From Metabacillus idriensis (GTDB lineage: Bacteria; Bacillota; Bacilli; Bacillales; Bacillaceae): a DNA stretch of 64,000 bases. The notes beneath the pieces were generated by a model, which saw only the letters and a list, made by a program, of their open reading frames with translations, was not told where the DNA came from and ran no database searches. The stretch is from NCBI RefSeq assembly GCF_009674765.1, contig NZ_WKKF01000012.1, positions 1-64,000 of the forward strand, written 5' to 3'. The translations under genes were made by a program, and so were the position numbers. Below, one piece after another: positions 58,427-64,000 of this stretch. Within the stretch, counting starts at the first letter, position 1, and the number at the start of each line of letters is the position of its first letter.

Positions 58427-59599
58427 TTATTTTTCTTCATATGGATTCGTTAGCAGACCTGAATCACTGATAGAAGCATTTACTTGAACATCGATTTCTG
58501 CACTGGTGAATATTTTATTCCATTCTTTTTTATGTTTTTTCCAATATTGAGGGTTTTCTTTTGATAGATTATTTCCAAATCCAAAGACATCTGTACCTGC
58601 ATCTTGTGAGATTTGAATGGTTTTCTTTACTTGGCTTTGGACTTCCTTTTTTAGTTTTTCTTCTAAATTGTTTAATACTTTTATGTTGTTAATATTAATA
58701 TTGCAATTTGTTTCACCAATATCACCGTTCAATGTGATAGTAACCTTTAAAGTGGGACGTGGGTCTAAAACCGTTTGAAGCGTGCTCTTACTTTTTTTGA
58801 TCACAAGCGTTATATACTTATCTGTATCACATAATAGTGGGAAGGAAGTAATAGCTACTTCTGACAGGATTAAATGAGCAGTACGTGCCAGTTCTCCATC
58901 TAACCAATCAACTAATTTATCTTTGTTAAAAATCGCCAAACCATTTACTTCTATAATGGTTGGTTTTATATCCTGCAAATTGTCGTTTTGGTTTTTAGAC
59001 GATAATTCCTTATTTAATTTAACCCCGGTTAACAAAAGGTCTGTACCTTCGGAAGATAACGCAGAAATGACTTCATGTACAGGCGTGACCTTTGAAATAG
59101 CATACAATTTTTGATTGTTTTCACTTGTACTGATAATGCTTTTTGTAGGATTTGATTCAATAGGTTCAACTACCCCTAAAACATTTTCAGCAGTCGAACC
59201 TCTTGCAATAAAAACAGGCATATACGTTCTTGCCGTTTCACCGCGTTCTAGGCCGTCAAACATTAAATTAAGTCCGTCTCTTGCTACCGCTTCACTAATA
59301 ATGATGACACCTAAATGTGAGACCGTATTCTCTCTTGGAATAATCGCTGATGCCATCGTATATGCTTCAAATAATGACCTAGCCTCTATAGAATAATTAC
59401 TAACTGGTATTCCGGTTGAAGTGTCCCCAGAAATCTGACTTGGATTTATCACTTGATAGGTAACTCGGTAACCATCATTATTTTTAAGGGATTTATCTAT
59501 TCCCATCGCTATAATCAACCCTACTTCATTTAATTCTCTATAGTTGGAACATCCCATGAGCAGCATCATGCACAATACCAATGTGAAAAGTTTCTTCAT
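58427..59599 (-). CDS. spore germination lipoprotein GerC
   Basis: A 390-residue Ger(x)C protein. The lipobox LMGCSNYRELNEVGL (~14-28) gives lipidation at Cys17 and anchorage to the outer face of the inner membrane. ELNEVGLIIAMGIDK is the family entry. Long beta/alpha domains follow without further motifs. ATG has AAGGGATC upstream. Second gene of the operon, 29 bases after gerA; with A and B subunits it forms one receptor. Confidence 0.87.
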   Translation of the reverse strand: MKKLFTLVLCMMLLMGCSNYRELNEVGLIIAMGIDKSLKNNDGYRVTYQVINPSQISGDTSTGIPVSNYSIEARSLFEAYTMASAIIPRENTVSHLGVIIISEAVARDGLNLMFDGLERGETARTYMPVFIARGSTAENVLGVVEPIESNPTKSIISTSENNQKLYAISKVTPVHEVISALSSEGTDLLLTGVKLNKELSSKNQNDNLQDIKPTIIEVNGLAIFNKDKLVDWLDGELARTAHLILSEVAITSFPLLCDTDKYITLVIKKSKSTLQTVLDPRPTLKVTITLNGDIGETNCNININNIKVLNNLEEKLKKEVQSQVKKTIQISQDAGTDVFGFGNNLSKENPQYWKKHKKEWNKIFTSAEIDVQVNASISDSGLLTNPYEEK

Positions 59600-59628
59600 T
59601 TTTGATCCCTTCTTATAGTTAATAGACT

Positions 59629-61074
59629 TTATTTTGATTTCTTTAGCAATGAATGGATTGGAAAACGAATTAAAGCATCTCTTTGGTCTCTTATTCTAAA
59701 AGGAGCAAAAGGGGCGAAATAAGGTATACCAAACGATCGCAAGCTGCAAATATGCATTAAAATACATAATGAGATGAGTATAATTCCGTAAAAACCAATA
59801 AATGCTGAACTTAAAATAATGATAAACCGCAATCCTCTTGCCACATTCACTATGTTTGTATTCGGGATGGTAAAACTGCTAATAGCAGATGTGGCAACAA
59901 TAATAACAATTGCAGCAGAAACAAATCCAGCCTCAACTGCTGCTTGTCCTAAAATGAGGGCTCCAACAATGGAAACAGCAGGGCCGATTGCTCTGGGCAT
60001 ACGCACTCCAGCCTCTCTTAGGACTTCAAAGGCCAATTCCATAATTAATAATTCGACGATTGCCGGAAAGGGGACCTTTTCTCTTTGTGCCATTAGCGAA
60101 ACTATTAAAGTAGTTGGTATTAGCCCATGATGGTGTGTAATTAAAGCCAAATAGATAGAGGATGCATACAGGTTTACGAGAAATGAGCCAATTCTCATTA
60201 ATCGTAAAAAAGAACTCAAAATATTGTTTTCATAATAATCTTCTGGTGATTGAAAAAATTGGATGAGATATACAGGTAAAATTAAGACAAATGGAGTTCC
60301 TTGAATGAATATAGCTACCCTGCCTTCTAATAAATTTGCTGTAATTACATCAGGTCTTTCTGAATTTTGCAGAAGAGGAAAAATGGTTTTTCTATTGTCG
60401 CGAATTGCTTCTTCTATATAGTTGGATTCAAGAATTCCGTCACTCTCTATTTTGCTAAGCCGAGACATAACTTCCTTAACTACTTTTTTATCAGCAATTT
60501 CTTCAATATACATAATGGCGATACTTGTTTTAGTTATACGTCCGATTTTTTTACGTTCAAGTCTTAATTTAGAATTTTGGATTCGAGTACGAACTAATGC
60601 AATGTTTGTACTTATATCTTCCGTGAAACTGTCCTTTGGTCCTTTAATGACTGTTTGAGTGGTTGGTTCAGAAATGGGCCGGGACTGAATTTTTTGTGTT
60701 CCAAGAGATATTGCTTTATTATTTCCATTTATCAAAATCATAGTTTTTCCTTCTAATATGCCATCTATGAGATCTGACCATTGTAAAATAAGATTAATGG
60801 AGGTTAGAGATATAACTTCAAGAAGATGATCTGCTATATCTATTGTGTTTCCCAAGTTTTCGATTTCTTTAAGATATTGAATAATTGGCGTGACCACGTT
60901 TTCATTTACACTTTGTTCGTCAACCATTCCTTCGATATGTATGATGGATAGATTTTTAGGGAAATTGAGTTTCCTTATTGATAAATCAGCGCTTTTTCCA
61001 AATTCTCTTTCAAGGTTTTTTATGTTTTCATCTAGATTCTCACTAATTTGAAAGACATTATTATTCCGAAACAC
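59629..61074 (-). CDS. spore germination receptor subunit GerA
   Basis: A 481-residue GerA-type protein: N-terminal soluble domain with IHIEGMVDEQSVNENV-type segments, the QSRPISEPTTQTVIKGPKDSFTE region, then four to five helices (VAIFIQGTPFVLILPVYLI onward) and PAIVELLIMELAFEVLREAG. GTG 61074 follows AAAAGGGGAATTAAC; a TTG nine codons earlier has a poor site. A CATAATA -10-like element (61114-61120, minus) fits forespore-type sigma-G promoters, although no matching -35 was found. Expression in the forespore is expected by homology. Confidence 0.88.
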   Translation of the reverse strand: MFRNNNVFQISENLDENIKNLEREFGKSADLSIRKLNFPKNLSIIHIEGMVDEQSVNENVVTPIIQYLKEIENLGNTIDIADHLLEVISLTSINLILQWSDLIDGILEGKTMILINGNNKAISLGTQKIQSRPISEPTTQTVIKGPKDSFTEDISTNIALVRTRIQNSKLRLERKKIGRITKTSIAIMYIEEIADKKVVKEVMSRLSKIESDGILESNYIEEAIRDNRKTIFPLLQNSERPDVITANLLEGRVAIFIQGTPFVLILPVYLIQFFQSPEDYYENNILSSFLRLMRIGSFLVNLYASSIYLALITHHHGLIPTTLIVSLMAQREKVPFPAIVELLIMELAFEVLREAGVRMPRAIGPAVSIVGALILGQAAVEAGFVSAAIVIIVATSAISSFTIPNTNIVNVARGLRFIIILSSAFIGFYGIILISLCILMHICSLRSFGIPYFAPFAPFRIRDQRDALIRFPIHSLLKKSK

Positions 61075-61318
61075 GTTAATTCCCCTTTTGATAAAATCCA
61101 ATTATTTGAACCTTATTATGTTTCCCTGAATTATTTTAAAATATGAAAGGGGATTTATGCTGATAATTTCTTCTGAAATGATATCCAAAATTAGATTTGA
61201 GTGAATATAGAAAGAGTATATAAAGTCAAAAGACTCCTTCATGGACTATTACCGGCAGCTGCTTGAAGCAAATATAATATTGCTGTTTTTCTTTTCTTAC
61301 TAGGTGAATACCTATCAA

Positions 61319-61370
61319 AAAAAGGCGTCGTCCCTTCCATTTTTTTTTGGAAGAGGACCCGCCTTTTTAT
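61319..61370. terminator. long hairpin terminator
   Basis: AAAAAGGCG pairs with CGCCTTTTT with further inner pairing (CCCTTCC/GGAAGAGG) around a T-rich loop. Lies in a gene-poor stretch between the gerA promoter and the RadC fragment. Confidence 0.6.
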
Positions 61371-61452
61371 ATAAAATATAACTTTGTATAAGTGCAAAAA
61401 CTAGAGAGTTTTGAATCGTTTACAATTTTATTCGTATCTTTGATATTTGTCA

Positions 61453-61653
61453 TCATTCAACCCCTTCTAAAAAACCACACCCAAATATGGGAGTAGACTT
61501 AATCATTCTGTTAGGATTTACTATTGGACGATAGGATGCCGCAAGCTTTTCTGCATCCATTGTGGAAGTTATCTTGTATGCGGCAAAAACTTCTTTTGCA
61601 TCTCTGATTTCCTGTCTGATTCTCACTACTTCAAAGATAGATTCTAAATTCAA
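61453..61653 (-). pseudogene. RadC/JAB-domain protein, N-terminal remnant
   Basis: The frame reads ESIFEVVRIRQEIRDAKEVF then AAYKITSTMDAEKLAASY, which strongly resembles the region ahead of the JAB metalloprotease domain in RadC-like proteins (EVVRIKQEIRE..., ITSPEDAAKLA). The JAB metal-binding HXHX7SXXD part is missing; the final 25 residues are unrelated. RadC-like genes often travel with plasmids and islands, so this may mark a deleted mobile segment. Confidence 0.55.
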
Positions 61654-61869
61654 TTAAGTAAGAATCTTCGTCAAAAGTGCATAATAATTACAATGGAGCA
61701 GTATTTCTCTTCTGGTTACTTGTCCTGAACCGTGTTCTCTCCAGTAATAGTCAAGACATGCCGCTATTGAATTTATGTTTCACTAATTGGATATTTAAAA
61801 ATAGATTGATTCATAAAATTTTTCCAATTGGTAAATTTAATAAAAACAGATGGGCTAGGAGATGAAAAG

Positions 61870-62880
61870 ATGAGTAGTTCAAATCAAATACCAATTACTT
61901 CTTCAGAACTAGGGAACTTGTGGATGACGTATCAAGAAAAAACAATGATTATGAGATTTCTGGAATACTTTCTGGAATACGTTGAAACAGACGAAACGCG
62001 TCAAATTCTTCAATCTTATTATGAAAGATGTACTGAAAGTGCAGAGTTTGTGATATCTATTTTTCAACAGGAAGGTGCGGCTATTCCAGTTGGTTTTACT
62101 GAAAATGATGTGAATAAAGGGGCTCCCAAGTTATTCGACTATATGTATGATGTCATGTATTTACACATGATGGCTAAAGTAGGAACTAATCTTTACGCGC
62201 TATATTCGACTATGTCTTACCGTCAAGATTTAAGAAAATTTTTCAGACGTTTAACATCGGAAGCACAAGAAGCATATGATCAAACCACAAATATTCTTTT
62301 AGAAACTGGGGTCCTTTCTCGACCCCCATATGTTTCGATGCCAAAAGAAGTGAAATTTGTAAAGGATAAAAGTTATATGTCCAATTTGGATTGGTTTAGT
62401 AATAAAAGATCTTTAAACACTATTGAGATCTCTCTTATTCATCATTCGATTGAGACAAACCTCACGGGGATGCAATTAATGATCGGGTTTGCTCAAGTAG
62501 CCCATAATCAAGAGGTACGAAATCATTTTATTAAGGGAATGGAACTCGCAAAGAAAATTGAAACATCGTTAGGTGAATTTTTACGGCAAGACTATATTGA
62601 ACCACCAGCCACTCATGCAGGAAAAGCAACAAGTTCAACTATCGCACCTTTTTCTGATAAATTAATGATGTATAATACCAGTTTGTTAAGTACATTTGGA
62701 CTCGGAAGTAATGCACTTGGCGGTGCCTTTAGTTTACGAAGTGATCTACCTGCGAAAATGGCGATTCTTGCAAAAAATATTTTTGATTTTGCAAAACAAG
62801 GTGGAAAAATTATGGTCAAAAATGGTTGGATGGAAGAACCGCCACATGTAGAAGATCGAAGTCAATTGACAAAAAGATGA
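61870..62880 (+). CDS. DUF3231 family protein
   Basis: A 336-residue soluble protein made of two alike helical halves (each ~165 residues), with repeated ferritin-like helices: ELGNLWMTYQEKTMIMRFLEY and LLETGVLSRPPYVSMPKEV in half one, ISLIHHSIETNLTGMQLMIGF in half two, ending NGWMEEPPH. DUF3231 members are frequent in bacilli and have been placed near spore genes; no activity is established. ATG 61870 follows AGGAGATG. Located between two ger loci. Confidence 0.8.
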   Translation: MSSSNQIPITSSELGNLWMTYQEKTMIMRFLEYFLEYVETDETRQILQSYYERCTESAEFVISIFQQEGAAIPVGFTENDVNKGAPKLFDYMYDVMYLHMMAKVGTNLYALYSTMSYRQDLRKFFRRLTSEAQEAYDQTTNILLETGVLSRPPYVSMPKEVKFVKDKSYMSNLDWFSNKRSLNTIEISLIHHSIETNLTGMQLMIGFAQVAHNQEVRNHFIKGMELAKKIETSLGEFLRQDYIEPPATHAGKATSSTIAPFSDKLMMYNTSLLSTFGLGSNALGGAFSLRSDLPAKMAILAKNIFDFAKQGGKIMVKNGWMEEPPHVEDRSQLTKR

Positions 62881-62934
62881 GAATTATAATGGGAACACAG
62901 CTTCCTATTTTGATTTTATATGAAAGCGACAGAG

Positions 62935-62959
62935 GCATCCTTGCGGGGATGTTTTTTTT
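62935..62959 (+). terminator. intrinsic terminator after DUF3231 gene
   Basis: GCATCC pairs with GGATG around TTGCGG, followed by a run of eight T. Confidence 0.65.
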
Positions 62960-63022
62960 CATTCTATTTAAGCGGTTAACGATTTTTACTTATATTTGCT
63001 TTTGAATATCCCATGGTGAGAT

Positions 63023-63274
63023 TCAGGATTGTGGTTTCTGGCTGGCATAATTAGTTTTATTCTTTCTTTTTTTGTAATAGACGAAAAAGCCATCCAGAAC
63101 AAATAAAAACAGAAAAAAAATGAAAACAGCTAATTCTGGAGTTTCCATTACTAGAAAGGGATTGACAGCATTAAGCAGTGATGTCTTTAATTCAAAGCCT
63201 TGAAGCATGTCTATCCCAAATGAAATCCCGGTTAACATTATTAACATAATTAGTGGAACACCAAACATTTTCAC
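63023..63274 (-). CDS. small two-helix protein, germination receptor D-subunit candidate
   Basis: An 83-residue protein with two hydrophobic helices (VPLIMLIMLTGISFGIDMLQ, AVFIFFLFLFVLDGFFVYY) linked by GFELKTSLLNAVNPFLVMETPE, and a basic tail (KKRKNK). The order and loop motif (ID..QG.E....L.N) match the protein at 57077. It starts at GTG with GGAGAG upstream and lies back to back with the next gerA gene, so it may be cotranscribed upstream or expressed divergently as its modulator. Confidence 0.6.
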   Translation of the reverse strand: MKMFGVPLIMLIMLTGISFGIDMLQGFELKTSLLNAVNPFLVMETPELAVFIFFLFLFVLDGFFVYYKKRKNKTNYASQKPQS

Positions 63275-63413
63275 TATTTATCACTCTCCACTGCCTATTT
63301 TTTTTATCAAATTTCCATAACATTAGGAAAAAAATACTAAATACTGCATAACATTAACGTTCGTTGAAAATCATAAAAAATGAAAAGAAAGAAAAGAAAG
63401 GTCTTAATATAAT

Positions 63414-64000
63414 ATGCCCTCATTTTTCAAAAAACCGAAACCTAAAAAAATGAATGAAAAGCCAATTAATTCTAATGAAGATCAGGAGCTTCCAGAGTTC
63501 CTGGATATGGATCTGGAAAAAAATATTTCAGCAATTAAACAAAAAACAGGAAACAGCTCAGATGTCGTTATCAGGATGGTGAAAATCAGTCAGGATCCTG
63601 AAATTAGAGCTGCAATTGTTTATATTGAGGGTATTGTAGATAACAAATCCATTAACGATTTTTTAATGGATTCAATTATGAATCATATAGATTTAAAAGA
63701 ACGAATCGATTACTATGAAAAAATCGCAGACATCTTGGCGGATAAGATCATTCCTATAGGCAATGTAAAACAGCTTAGGAATTGGGATGAACTGTTATTA
63801 TCCCTAATGTCTGGAGATACTATTATTTTAATAAACGGTACGAATACAGGATTAAGTGCAAGTACAAAAGGCGGGGAGAGACGCTCAATCCTGGAGCCTG
63901 GAACACAGATTGCAGTGCGTGGTTCCAGAGAAAGTTTTACCGAATCAATCGGTACAAATACAGCGATGGTAAGAAGAATTATTAAAAATCCAAACTTATG
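63414..64000 (+). CDS. second GerA-type germination subunit, truncated by window end
   Basis: An open frame begins at ATG 63414 with AAAGAAAGG ten bases upstream and continues to the end of the window (195 codons seen). After a Lys/Pro-rich start (PSFFKKPKPKKMNE) it shows VIVYIEGIVDNKSINDF-like segments, IILINGTNTGLSASTKGGER and LEPGTQIAVRGSRESFTESIG, which are GerA-family landmarks. The membrane part lies beyond the window. It is a second germinant receptor locus, paired here with the small two-helix protein on the opposite strand. Confidence 0.88.
   Translation, partial: MPSFFKKPKPKKMNEKPINSNEDQELPEFLDMDLEKNISAIKQKTGNSSDVVIRMVKISQDPEIRAAIVYIEGIVDNKSINDFLMDSIMNHIDLKERIDYYEKIADILADKIIPIGNVKQLRNWDELLLSLMSGDTIILINGTNTGLSASTKGGERRSILEPGTQIAVRGSRESFTESIGTNTAMVRRIIKNPNL

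Noticed and set aside
61677-61865. 62-residue plus-strand frame before the DUF3231 gene
   Set aside because: No ribosome-binding site, no domain, and composition of non-coding AT-rich DNA.
63346-63378. Sigma-G promoter (GCATA ... CATAAAA) before the second gerA gene
   Set aside because: The spacer is about 21 bases, longer than the usual ~18, so the match is not convincing.

Overview
The window is low-GC DNA with strong AGGAGG-type ribosome-binding sites, frequent TTG and GTG starts and many U-tailed hairpin terminators. It carries spore germination receptor operons (gerA/C/B family), a SpoIIP-type amidase, an Amj-type lipid II flippase, YsfBCD-, MurQP- and YknWX-like genes and an ECF sigma module. 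This points to an endospore-forming member of the Bacillaceae (Bacillus sensu lato). Presence of PEP carboxylase argues against Bacillus subtilis itself; I cannot name the species. No tRNA, rRNA or CRISPR array was seen.

Layout. 1-7 kb: small accessory genes and gene remnants (hydrolase, VOC and GNAT fragments), a DUF2975/YozG-like membrane-regulator pair, a PAP2/haloperoxidase-type enzyme, an S66 peptidase, and a 21-bp repeat array. 7-10 kb: a methyltransferase with a VanR/VanS-like two-component pair. 10.2-11.6 kb: a ZTP (pfl) riboswitch plus terminator ahead of a serA-like gene, followed by a 220-bp MITE-like repeat. 12-18 kb: NlpC/P60 cell-wall hydrolase, HAD and metallo-phosphatases, amj, and a MarR-nitroreductase-monooxygenase operon. 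18-27 kb: YfcC-type transporter, a GC-rich ankyrin gene, then a 2-keto-3-deoxygluconate regulon (TIM-barrel protein, kdgK, MFS transporter, kdgA, LacI-type regulator). A second MITE-like copy separates it from a hexulose-phosphate synthase/isomerase pair, which has the same palindromic operator (CTAAACCGRTTTAG).

27-31 kb: ECF sigma factor translationally coupled to a membrane protein with an anti-sigma-like N-terminus and a SpoIIP amidase domain; a NERD protein; then about 1 kb of nineteen 52-bp repeats, each an imperfect hairpin. 31-39 kb: SET-domain protein, ppc, a Nudix enzyme, a V4R-like/STAS sensor, and an IS1595-family element inserted upstream of an orphan gene. 39-46 kb: YknW- and YknX-like genes without their ABC partners, a secreted glycerophosphodiesterase, and an ABC exporter preceded by an 18-codon leader ORF and a hairpin that hides its Shine-Dalgarno. 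46-56 kb: DinB protein, murQ-murP for MurNAc use, the glycolate oxidase operon glcF/glcD with a CdaR-type regulator, and a DUF2089/SHOCT three-gene cluster. 56-64 kb: germination genes, namely a gerA-gerC-gerB operon, two small two-helix proteins resembling germination receptor D subunits, a DUF3231 protein, and the start of a second gerA at the window edge.

The most rewarding places for a second look are the 52-bp hairpin array, the two MITE-like copies, the leader-peptide/hairpin control of the ABC exporter, the shared operator joining KDG and HPS-PHI genes, and the sigma/SpoIIP module. Gene decay is visible at several places (hydrolase, VOC, two GNATs, RadC-like, a membrane protein).
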